Both the position numbers and the translations under genes were made by a program. Below are positions 24,009 to 31,706 of a DNA stretch of 35,941 nucleotides, piece by piece (position 1 is the stretch's first letter; every line of letters starts with the position of its first letter). The notes under the pieces were generated by a model that did not search any database, had not been told where the DNA came from, and saw nothing but the letters and a program-made list of their open reading frames with translations. The stretch comes from an uncultured Treponema sp. (GTDB lineage Bacteria > Spirochaetota > Spirochaetia > Treponematales > Treponemataceae): the NCBI GenBank assembly GCA_905372265.1, contig CAJPOL010000005.1:1-35941 (forward strand), read 5' to 3'.

Positions 24009-25613
24009 TCAGTTGCCGGAGGTAAAAATTGCAGAGGATAGCGGCGCAATGACAACGGTATCGCTGTCATGTCTTGTTCCCTGCCCGGAGGCGTAGAACA
24101 GCCGATAGGACGTAACCGGCTCGGGCAGCTGAAATTCCGCTGCCGTATCGGTAAGATTATGAACCACAAAAGCGGTTTCATCCTGATACCGCATTGTATA
24201 CGAAACAAGCGATCCGCTGCCTGTGTCAAGCGGTTCCATTCTGCCCCGCAGTAAAGCGGGAACCGCAGTTTTTAAACGGATAAGCTGCCGGTAATGACTT
24301 ACAACCGATGCAGCATCTTTTATCTGGTCTGCAAGCGGCGTAGTCTTTGCATTATACTTGGATTCAATCCAGTGTGTTTGCAGCCGGTCGGCTCCTTGCT
24401 TCGCCCATAAAAACGGCGTACGGAGCTGTTCATCGGGCTTTCCGCCCATCATACCGATCTCCTCGCCGTAATATACAAAAGGAATGCCTTCCGTAAGAAT
24501 ATACAGTGAAGCAGCTAGTTTCAGCCGCGCAGGATCGCCGCGCAGCATACCTGCAATTCTATTTTGATCATGATTGGTTAAAAAAGGAGCATCGATATAA
24601 TCGGGATAAGCCGACCGGTACATAAGATAATCCGCATAGATTTGCTTTGCAAGATTATTATTTCCCGCTTTACCCGACCGGAGGGTCTCGGTAATTGCCG
24701 TTCCCATATCAAAATGAAAATCGGAGTCAAGGGCTTGCATATAGGCTGCACGGGTTGAAGCCGTGTCCCATACTTCTCCAACCAGATATACATCAGGCTT
24801 CACGGATTTGCAAAATGCGGAAAAGTCAGTCCACCAATCAAGCGAATCGGCAAGGCCGCTTCTGCCTGCCGGTATCTTATTCATGTTAAACACATGAGCC
24901 GCCGCATCAAGGCGGAAGCCTGCAACGCCTTTTTTCAGCCAGAACGCAGCGGCGTCTTTGAGCGCCTGCCGCACCGCCGGTTCCGCAAGGTTTAAATCAG
25001 GCATTGCTTTATCGAATAAGCCCGCATAGTACCCCGTCTCCGTTTTATTCCAGAGCGGATGGCCCCAGACCTGCTTTTCAAGCGAAATTTCTTGCTCTAC
25101 AGCGGCGGCAGGGCTGTCAAGCCAGTAGTACCATGACCGGTGCTCATCAGCGGTATTGCGGGAGGAGATAAACCACGGATGTTCCGTAGAAGAATGGTTG
25201 CACGGCAAGTCAAGAATAACGGAAATACCCCGTTTACGCGCTTCGGCAATGAGCTTTTCAAAATCTTCCATTGTGCCGTATTCGGGGTTTACCGCGCAGT
25301 AGTCGGTAACATCATATCCGTGATAGGACGGCGACGGGAAAATCGGTAATAGCCATATCCCCGTAATGCCTAAATCATCATCCGTTTCATCGGAACCGTC
25401 ATTTAAATAATCTAACTTTTGTGTTAAACCGGTTAAATCGCCTATCCCGTCGCCGTCGCTATCGGCAAAAGAACGCACAAAAAGCGAATAGTATACGCCT
25501 TCCCGCGCGCCCGACGCCGCCCGTTTTAAGGCAAGCCGGCCGGCACTTTTTCCGCATCCTCCGAGACAGAGCAGAATAAAACATACCAACAGCGCAGCTC
25601 TTTTTTTCATCAT
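24009..25613 (-). CDS. GH13 alpha-amylase-family lipoprotein
   Basis: The 534-residue protein has a lipoprotein signal (LCLGGC, lipidated Cys20) and a complete GH13 barrel. The conserved regions are DLPCNHS (135-141), GFRLDAAAH with nucleophile Asp236, LVGEVWD with acid/base Glu280, and FLTNHDQNR with Asp349. A DSDGDGIGD loop (51-59) is a calcium site of the type found in oligo-1,6-glucosidase/neopullulanase-like amylases. It should cut alpha-glucans or maltooligosaccharides at the cell surface or in the periplasm. Exact specificity is not readable. GGAGG lies directly before two consecutive ATG codons; the second (25610) is at the better distance. It is the last gene of a five-gene envelope operon, 45 nt after its neighbour. 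Confidence 0.92.
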   Translation of the reverse strand: MMKKRAALLVCFILLCLGGCGKSAGRLALKRAASGAREGVYYSLFVRSFADSDGDGIGDLTGLTQKLDYLNDGSDETDDDLGITGIWLLPIFPSPSYHGYDVTDYCAVNPEYGTMEDFEKLIAEARKRGISVILDLPCNHSSTEHPWFISSRNTADEHRSWYYWLDSPAAAVEQEISLEKQVWGHPLWNKTETGYYAGLFDKAMPDLNLAEPAVRQALKDAAAFWLKKGVAGFRLDAAAHVFNMNKIPAGRSGLADSLDWWTDFSAFCKSVKPDVYLVGEVWDTASTRAAYMQALDSDFHFDMGTAITETLRSGKAGNNNLAKQIYADYLMYRSAYPDYIDAPFLTNHDQNRIAGMLRGDPARLKLAASLYILTEGIPFVYYGEEIGMMGGKPDEQLRTPFLWAKQGADRLQTHWIESKYNAKTTPLADQIKDAASVVSHYRQLIRLKTAVPALLRGRMEPLDTGSGSLVSYTMRYQDETAFVVHNLTDTAAEFQLPEPVTSYRLFYASGQGTRHDSDTVVIAPLSSAIFTSGN

Positions 25614-25658
25614 GCCTCCAATCTCTATCTAAGAAAAAACTCTACACAATTGCCGTTT

Positions 25659-26198
25659 TTAGAGGTTTTCGCTATTGTTTGAAGCCGGCTCTTGCGTATC
25701 TTGCTGCGGCGTTTGCGTATCCTGTTGCTCTTGCGTATTCTGCTGTGTCGTTTGCATATTCTGTTGCGGTATTTGCGTATCTTGCTGCTTTTTCTTTTGG
25801 GGCTTGAGCTTTTCTTTCGCACGGGAATAATCGATTTTTGCGAGTTTGAGATATTGAGGAGGAAGATGCATACTTCCGATTCCTTCATATTGGGCAATAA
25901 TTCTCTCAAGCGCATCATACGCTTGTTGCCACTTCCGTTCCTTTATGAGAAGATGCGCAATCTCATACTCCGCCGCAATACACGCCTCAGGATCAAAGGC
26001 GAATCGCTTTAAAATTATTTGATAATACGCATGGGCGGCTTTATAATTATTTGCATCAAACGCCTCCTGCGCTTTTTGCGTTAAATCCGTCGGCGTTGCA
26101 TCCTCAGGAATATCGGATTCTTGAGGAACCGATGCGCACGAAACGGCCGTTATACCGATTATTATGCAGCAATATCGTATCAGTTTTTTTATCATCAT
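25659..26198 (-). CDS. TPR-type lipoprotein with C-terminal Gln-rich heptapeptide repeats
   Basis: The 179-residue protein has a spirochaetal lipobox (ITAVSC, lipidated Cys20). Residues about 40-115 look like two tetratricopeptide-like helical pairs (AQEAFDANNYKAAHAYYQIIL and the ALERIIAQY unit). After a Lys-rich linker (LKPQKKKQ) come five imperfect heptapeptides of the form QQDTQTP. No enzyme motif is present. It is probably a periplasmic or surface scaffold. GGGAG precedes the ATG by 7 nt. The gene sits between the OmpA-like and GH13 genes with gaps of 23 and 45 nt. Confidence 0.8.
   Translation of the reverse strand: MMIKKLIRYCCIIIGITAVSCASVPQESDIPEDATPTDLTQKAQEAFDANNYKAAHAYYQIILKRFAFDPEACIAAEYEIAHLLIKERKWQQAYDALERIIAQYEGIGSMHLPPQYLKLAKIDYSRAKEKLKPQKKKQQDTQIPQQNMQTTQQNTQEQQDTQTPQQDTQEPASNNSENL
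25686..25787 (-). repeat. Five tandem 21-bp (one 18-bp) repeats encoding QQDTQxP
   Basis: The encoded units are QQDTQIP, QQNMQTT, QQNTQE, QQDTQTP and QQDTQEP at residues 138-171. All changes keep the frame, so copy number could vary without breaking the gene. Confidence 0.75.
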
Positions 26199-26221
26199 AG
26201 TAATCTCCCTTAATAATTATG

Positions 26222-27532
26222 CTAATCGCGTAAGATGGTAATATCAACCCGCCGGTTTTTTGCCATATTTTCAGGACTATCGCTCGGAACTTTCGGACGA
26301 GTCGCTCCATATCCGGCTGTTTTTATCCTATCGGCAGCAATGCCGCGCTTAACCATTTCTTCAGCTATTTTATTTGCCCGCTGCAGCGAAAGAAGTCCTT
26401 CCGCTTCAGGCCGATGTAAGTCCGCCGTATGGCCCTCAATCAGAAAATGCGCAGTAGGACCGGCTTTTTTCAGCGCTGCCGCAATGACATCCAGGCTGTT
26501 TGTCTCCCATGGAATAATTTCAGGAGAGTCGGCAATAAACCGGACATCATACGTGCTAATCGTAATCACATTCTTGGGAGCCCGTACCGTCAGTTTTTCA
26601 GGATCATGATCAACAAAGAGCGTTTCTATATCATGATAGAGAAAATAAAAACTTTCATCCTCAAGCGGATATTGAGAAGCGACTTGCAGCTGATCTGCAT
26701 CGCAGATGATAACGATTTTTCCTTCCCGCAACAGCTGGATGTTTTCCTTCTTTGCAAGGATTTTCTCCGCATCGGCGGTACTGATAATCGGATCGGTACG
26801 GTTATCGCCGAAAACGCCGCGGGCAATAATCCTTAAAGGTTCAGTGCCGATTCTATCCCGATACATGCTTTCATCCAAAGTACCGGTATACAGTACGATA
26901 CTCTGCTGGTGCGCTACAACAGGGTCGACAATATTTTTTTCATAGAGCAGATTCATATCCTTGTCCCATATTCTAGGAAACCAGCAGGGATTGATTTTCT
27001 CTTTTGAATATTCGCCGTGAACCGGCAGCTGCCCGCGCGCATCAATCAGAATGCCGGTATACGTTCTGCTTGCTATCCCCAAGGGGAAAGACGAGGGCGT
27101 GTACGGCGCATTATGCTTGATGAATAAATTTGCAATCTGCTGTAACGGGTTTTGATGATATACCATCGCCGTCTGAAGCTCAGGAGAAAGAACGGGCGGT
27201 GTTGTTTTTCCCTGATTGATAACCGCATTAATATCAGTTAAAGAAATTTTTTCTTCAGCAAGATAATTTCCCAGCCGGTGAGAGGAATCGACTAAAATGG
27301 AAAGGTACGCATTCTTCAAAAGCGAAGACCGGTTTTGCTCAATCAGGCGGATCGCCGCATTTCGATCGGTCGGTAAGCGCAGCGAGCTTCTTTGAAGATC
27401 AATGGCAATTTTTGAATCGACTTGGGCGGTTTCCCAATTCTGCATTGTTTGAGATTCCATTCCCGGCGGAGAGGCATATGCGCAAACCGAAATCATCAAT
27501 AAAAAAAAGGTAAACTGAATTATATGTTTCAT
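26222..27532 (-). CDS. OmpA-family protein with C-terminal peptidoglycan-binding domain
   Basis: The 436-residue protein has a signal peptide (MKHIIQFTFFLLMISVCAYA) without a lipobox. Residues about 20-310 are of unknown fold. The C-terminal 110 residues form an OmpA-like domain: an ITISTYDVRFIADSPEI strand, FLIEGHTADLHRPEAEG, LSLQRANKIAEEMVKRGI, IKTAGYGATRP, and the ending AKNRRVDITIL. The Arg of LSLQRA and the Asp of HTAD are the expected contacts to diaminopimelate or ornithine of peptidoglycan, although the Asp is shifted by one residue from the usual GHTD. The ATG at 27532 is chosen over 27547 because AGAGGTG lies 5 nt before it. It is placed between the transglycosylase and a TPR lipoprotein in an envelope operon. 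Confidence 0.87.
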   Translation of the reverse strand: MKHIIQFTFFLLMISVCAYASPPGMESQTMQNWETAQVDSKIAIDLQRSSLRLPTDRNAAIRLIEQNRSSLLKNAYLSILVDSSHRLGNYLAEEKISLTDINAVINQGKTTPPVLSPELQTAMVYHQNPLQQIANLFIKHNAPYTPSSFPLGIASRTYTGILIDARGQLPVHGEYSKEKINPCWFPRIWDKDMNLLYEKNIVDPVVAHQQSIVLYTGTLDESMYRDRIGTEPLRIIARGVFGDNRTDPIISTADAEKILAKKENIQLLREGKIVIICDADQLQVASQYPLEDESFYFLYHDIETLFVDHDPEKLTVRAPKNVITISTYDVRFIADSPEIIPWETNSLDVIAAALKKAGPTAHFLIEGHTADLHRPEAEGLLSLQRANKIAEEMVKRGIAADRIKTAGYGATRPKVPSDSPENMAKNRRVDITILRD

Positions 27533-27543
27533 AGTGACACCTC

Positions 27544-28839
27544 TCATAATATCGGTACTTTTAAGGTATTTCCCAACTTGAGAATACTATTTACCGTCAA
27601 ATTATTCTTTTCCGCTAACACTTCAACCGATACCGAATACTTTAATGCGAGCGACCACAGCGTATCTCCCGACTGTATTGTATGCCGGCCTGAGAAGTCT
27701 TCCGGTGAGCCGGAATTTTTGCCTACATAGGCCTCCACCGACTTTAATGCAGGGATCAAAATCGTTTTCCCGATTTTTAATGCAGACGGTTTTAGGCCAT
27801 GATTATAGTTTAAAATACTTTCCACAGTAACCCCGTAATGCTTTGCAAGCGCATAGAGCGTATCGCCTGACCGCACACGATACTGATAGTATTTCAGCAG
27901 CAGTCTATCGGACTGCGCTAAAAGCGCCCGTGCCGTCTCTTCGTATGCGGTAGGGAGGCGCAGCGGATAATACGCATTCGGCGGCGTAATAGAATAGCGG
28001 AGCGAAGGGTTCAGCTTCTGAAGCGTTTCAGTTTCAAGACCGATCTCTTCGGCAAGTATCCGTAAATCAACGGCGCGGTTCATCTCGATAGTTGCCGTAG
28101 GAGGGAAATCTTCCGTGCTGCCCCAATCGATTCCCAATTCGCTGCTGCGGGATAAAATTTCTGCAATTGCAAGAAATTTCGGTACGTAGTACATGGTTTC
28201 TTTTTTCAGATAGCCGTGCTCCGCTAAATACCAATAGTCAGCCTTTCCGCCTCGTTTAATTGCGGACTTTACGGCGCCCATTCCGCAATTATATGCCGCA
28301 AGCGCCAAAGGCCAATCGTTCAGCTGACGGTAATTCCACTTGAGTTTTCTTACCGCTGCGATGCTCGTTTTCCATGGATCATACCGTTCATCCATCCAAT
28401 CGTTGATATGTATATCAAATCCGCCCACGCTGTTCCGCATGAACTGCCAAATACCGGCCGCTCCGGAGCGCGAATGAGCTTTCTCAAAAAAGCCGGATTC
28501 TATAACCGGCAAAAAAAGCAGCTCCGCCGGCATGTTTTCCGTTTCGAGCAGGTCAATAATGAAATTACGGTACGGAGCGGAACGCTTCATAATGGCCGAT
28601 AGGTACGCACATCCTTCTTTTGTCAGATAGTGCGTACGGAACCGCGCCAGAAGCGGATGGTCGTGCAAAACCAGCATATCCTTCATTAGCGAATTCAGCT
28701 GAAAGTCTTTTAGCGCCGCCGTATCATAACCGCTTTGTTTATCATCTGAAAATGCCGTGCGTATTGCAGAATGCAGCGGCTGCAGCACAGCGGCTGCACT
28801 GATCAGTACAACGCTCAGACGCCGTACAATGTATTGCAT
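27544..28839 (-). CDS. MltD-like lytic murein transglycosylase with two LysM domains
   Basis: The 431-residue protein has a signal peptide (MQYIVRRLSVVLISAAAVLQ, cleavage near LHSA). The SLT domain (about 90-260) has the catalytic Glu114 in FLPVIESGF, then SGAAGIWQFM and ALAAYNCGMGAV, as in MltD. Two LysM modules follow, about 320-365 (YRVRSGDTLYALAKHYG) and 386-431 (HTIQSGDTLWSLALKYS), which bind N-acetylglucosamine in peptidoglycan. It cleaves glycan strands to 1,6-anhydromuropeptides. The frame opens at 28902, but that extension would overlap the preceding gene and lacks a signal peptide, so the ATG at 28839 is used. It has 11- and 23-nt gaps to its neighbours. Confidence 0.93.
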   Translation of the reverse strand: MQYIVRRLSVVLISAAAVLQPLHSAIRTAFSDDKQSGYDTAALKDFQLNSLMKDMLVLHDHPLLARFRTHYLTKEGCAYLSAIMKRSAPYRNFIIDLLETENMPAELLFLPVIESGFFEKAHSRSGAAGIWQFMRNSVGGFDIHINDWMDERYDPWKTSIAAVRKLKWNYRQLNDWPLALAAYNCGMGAVKSAIKRGGKADYWYLAEHGYLKKETMYYVPKFLAIAEILSRSSELGIDWGSTEDFPPTATIEMNRAVDLRILAEEIGLETETLQKLNPSLRYSITPPNAYYPLRLPTAYEETARALLAQSDRLLLKYYQYRVRSGDTLYALAKHYGVTVESILNYNHGLKPSALKIGKTILIPALKSVEAYVGKNSGSPEDFSGRHTIQSGDTLWSLALKYSVSVEVLAEKNNLTVNSILKLGNTLKVPIL

Positions 28840-28862
28840 ATTACCGTTCAAAGAGCGTCTAT

Positions 28863-29930
28863 TCAAAGTTTTTCTCCATAATAAATTCCAGCCCATTCCC
28901 AACGGCCGTGTATAGCGGGGTCCGCGGGGAAGTTTATCTTTTTAAAGTAGAGATACCATGTGCGGATATATTGATTCCATCCTGCAGTCCGCAAATATGC
29001 TTCATACGGTGTAGAAAACGGCGCAAGCGCTGAGTCGATACGTATTGAACTCCCGTGCATAAAAGTCTGCACTTGGAAATCAAGCTGCGGCTGCGTATCC
29101 GATAATTCCTGCTTCCATGACATTGCAAAAAAATTAACTTTTGACCGGCACCGCTCTAACGTGGCGTAATTTTGCGCACGTATGGCTGCGGTAACGGTTT
29201 TCACCAGCTCATCCAATGTATTAAACGTCCAATTCTTTTTCGATGCGCTGTAGTCGACAATTTTACGCGCATATCCATACGCATCGGGAACGCCCTGAAT
29301 AACTACATCAAAGCGGCGCAAATTCAAAAATTGCGTATATGCTTGAATAGCCGAACGCCATTCTCCTTGTTTTTCGTATGCCTGTGCGAGCATAAAATAC
29401 GCATGAGCGGGATCGAATTGATCATAAAAATCTGTCAGTAGGCGCGAATAATACACTGTCTGTTTGACGCTCTCAGGGGATAGCTCTATCAACTGCTTCA
29501 AGCAAATCAAATGAATCGATTGCCCTTGCACCAGCATATCGGAATAATTTTGAATGATATATTCAAAATAGTGAGCGGCAAGTTTATCTTCATGGGCTGC
29601 GCGGTACGCAGCAGCCAGTCTTAAAAGAAGATACGCATTATATGGATTATCAGGCTCACGGCCGACGACTGTCTGCAAAAAGACCGCAGCAGTATGGAAC
29701 TGCCGTTCCGTCTGCAAATTATGGGCAATTTTATCGATATAGGCAAAGCGCAGTTGAGGTTCCCGTTCTTTGAGAAAAAGAGAAACTAACGTTTTTTGCT
29801 CTTCGCGGCGCTGCCGTAAGCCGGTATATAGATACGCAGCAGAATCGTGAGCGCACGCTGTCAGGAGTCCCCCCATGCAAAGCAAAAGAACCGCACGCAC
29901 CGGTTTCTTAAACCATAACACGGAGGCCAT
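28863..29930 (-). CDS. TPR-like lipoprotein of unknown function
   Basis: The 355-residue protein carries a lipoprotein signal (VLLLCMGGLLTAC, lipidated Cys26). Residues about 60-210 contain helical repeats of the TPR kind (LLRLAAAYRAAHEDKLAAHYFEYI, AHAYFMLAQAYEKQGEWRSAIQAYTQF). The C-terminal 150 residues do not match a family I recognise. It is the first gene of the envelope operon, and the following gene encodes a transglycosylase, so a role in scaffolding cell-wall enzymes is plausible but unproven. No Shine-Dalgarno site precedes the ATG; a TATAAA at 14 nt before it could be a -10 element, again suggesting a very short leader. Confidence 0.78.
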   Translation of the reverse strand: MASVLWFKKPVRAVLLLCMGGLLTACAHDSAAYLYTGLRQRREEQKTLVSLFLKEREPQLRFAYIDKIAHNLQTERQFHTAAVFLQTVVGREPDNPYNAYLLLRLAAAYRAAHEDKLAAHYFEYIIQNYSDMLVQGQSIHLICLKQLIELSPESVKQTVYYSRLLTDFYDQFDPAHAYFMLAQAYEKQGEWRSAIQAYTQFLNLRRFDVVIQGVPDAYGYARKIVDYSASKKNWTFNTLDELVKTVTAAIRAQNYATLERCRSKVNFFAMSWKQELSDTQPQLDFQVQTFMHGSSIRIDSALAPFSTPYEAYLRTAGWNQYIRTWYLYFKKINFPADPAIHGRWEWAGIYYGEKL

Positions 29931-30000
29931 ACTATCATAGCGACTTTATATTGACAAGACTGGAACATAAAGCATTGCGCAGGCGAAATGCTCCGTAATA

Positions 30001-30037
30001 CAGTTACAGCAGCTTACCTGTGGGGAAAACGTAACTG
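30001..30037 (-). terminator. Weak inverted repeat after the FGGY kinase gene
   Basis: CAGTTAC (30001-30007) and GTAACTG (30031-30037) are complementary across a 23-nt loop, 14 nt beyond the kinase stop. There is no T-tract. It may mark the 3' end of the kinase transcript; evidence is slight. The rest of 29931-30051 shows nothing. Confidence 0.3.
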
Positions 30038-30051
30038 CATGTACCGTCATG

Positions 30052-31605
30052 TTAAGACGGATAGCCGGTGATTTCCCGAATCCGCCGATAGGCATGCTTT
30101 AACGAAGGATATATCTGCGTGTATATGCCGTAGAGCTCATCATATAGACGGCGATGTCCGGGATCGGGCTCAAACGTCCGTTCAATGCGGATCATCCGTT
30201 TGGCGCTTTCTGCAATCGATGTATGAATACCGGCGGCGTAGGCGGTGAGCACGGCAGCTCCGAGTGCGGAAGTCTCAGGAGTAGCGCCGCGTACCAGCGG
30301 ACGGTTCAGAATATCAGCCGTGATTTTACAGATGCGGTCGCTTTGAGAGGCTCCGCCCGAAACGGCAACTTTTTTTACCGTAAAGCTGCCTTTCCGCTCA
30401 AGCTGCTCAAGTCCTTCACGGAGTGAATATGCCAGTCCTTCGATGATGGCGCGGTAGATTGCATGCCGTCCGTGTACATCGCCGAAGCCTATTATTGCGC
30501 CTTTTGCATAGTCGTCTTTGAGGCTTGCGCCCCAGTAGGGTTGCAGGATAAGGCCGTAACAGCCGGGAGGAGAGGCGTCAAGAAGCCTATCCATAATTTT
30601 TTCGGGGATGATGCCTGTTTCAGCTGCTTTTATCCGCTCCTCATAGCCGAGTTCATCCTTAAACCAGCTGATCATCCAATAGCCGCGGAATATTTCGATT
30701 TCAGGTACCCAACAGCCCGGACAGGCGGCGCTGTATGCAGGCATAAAGCGTACCGGCTCTATATAGCGGTCGGTACAAACCTCTACCGTTGCGGTAGTGC
30801 CGAAACTCAGCGAAGCGGATTCCGTGTCCAAACACCCCATTCCAAGCGTTTCGCATGCTTTATCGCTGCCGCAGGCGATGACCGGCATACCTGTCCGTAT
30901 ACCGGTTTCTTCAGATGCCTGTTTTGAAACGGTACCGATTACCGTACCGCTTTCGATGACGGTACATTTTTTTTCATCCTCAATCGGAAATATTTTAGCT
31001 GTAATATGGTTTTTATCAGCCCATTTTTTCTTTTTATGATCAAAGGGAATATGCCCGACAAGAGAAGAAGGCGAATCGGCGGCTATTCCTGTCAGCCGGT
31101 ATTGTAAGTAGCCGGATACCATCAAAATTTTCCATGTTTTTTCCCATATTTCCGGTTCATTTTCCTGAACCCAGTTGCTCTTGCCCGCCCGCTGGGAATG
31201 CAGAATTTTTTCGTACATACCGATAGCGCAGTAGATCGCTTTCATAATACCTGTAGGGTGGTAGTGTCCGTACGCTTGGCGGGTATCCAGCCATGTAATG
31301 GCCGGGCGCAGCGGAAGTCCGTTTTTATCGATGAGAATCAGCGTATCACGCTGGGCGGTTACTCCGATGCCTTTTGCACGGTTCATTAACTCGGGATAAT
31401 CGTTGCTGAGGGCGGAAACAGCCTGACAGAGCGCATTCCACCATACCGAAGGGTCTTGTTCCGCCCAGCCGGGTTTTGGACTGATATACGGCTGATACAT
31501 AACCTGCTGCCGCGCAAGTAAAGATCCGTCTGCTGAGAAAATGATTGCGCGTAAACTCTGTGTACCGCAATCAATCGAAATGACCGTATCATGAATAGGC
31601 GCCAT
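30052..31605 (-). CDS. FGGY-family carbohydrate kinase (xylulokinase-like)
   Basis: The 517-residue protein phosphorylates a sugar or polyol with ATP. Family features are ISIDCGTQSLRA at the N-terminus (phosphate-binding loop), GWAEQDPSVWW, TAQRDTLILID, ITWLDTRQ, the catalytic-base region ACGSDKACETLGMG, and the FGGY C-terminal ATP-site block VAVSGGASQSDRICKITADIL. Xylulokinase-like is the nearest label, but no xylose gene is near, so the substrate stays open. A frame opens at 31653, but its first 16 codons lie inside the upstream terminator hairpin and have no recognisable family sequence, so the ATG at 31605 is preferred. The RBS is weak. Confidence 0.87.
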   Translation of the reverse strand: MAPIHDTVISIDCGTQSLRAIIFSADGSLLARQQVMYQPYISPKPGWAEQDPSVWWNALCQAVSALSNDYPELMNRAKGIGVTAQRDTLILIDKNGLPLRPAITWLDTRQAYGHYHPTGIMKAIYCAIGMYEKILHSQRAGKSNWVQENEPEIWEKTWKILMVSGYLQYRLTGIAADSPSSLVGHIPFDHKKKKWADKNHITAKIFPIEDEKKCTVIESGTVIGTVSKQASEETGIRTGMPVIACGSDKACETLGMGCLDTESASLSFGTTATVEVCTDRYIEPVRFMPAYSAACPGCWVPEIEIFRGYWMISWFKDELGYEERIKAAETGIIPEKIMDRLLDASPPGCYGLILQPYWGASLKDDYAKGAIIGFGDVHGRHAIYRAIIEGLAYSLREGLEQLERKGSFTVKKVAVSGGASQSDRICKITADILNRPLVRGATPETSALGAAVLTAYAAGIHTSIAESAKRMIRIERTFEPDPGHRRLYDELYGIYTQIYPSLKHAYRRIREITGYPS

Positions 31606-31630
31606 TCTTTTTTCGGCTCGGCGGAGAGGT

Positions 31631-31697
31631 AAAACAAAAACGCCGGTCAGCATTAAAAAGATACCCTATGTTTTCAGAGCTGACCGACGCTTGTTTT
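31631..31697 (-). terminator. Intrinsic terminator of the repeat lipoprotein gene
   Basis: On the minus strand an 18-21 bp imperfect stem (arms 31679-31697 and 31631-31651, both containing GGTCAGC or its complement) ends in a T-rich run, GTTTTTGTTTT. It lies 10 nt after the lipoprotein stop and overlaps the possible upstream start of the FGGY kinase. Confidence 0.75.
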
Positions 31698-31706
31698 ATT
31701 ACCGTC

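Noticed and set aside
30052..31605. Naming the FGGY kinase xylB
   Set aside because: FGGY substrate specificity cannot be read from these motifs and no xylose genes are nearby.
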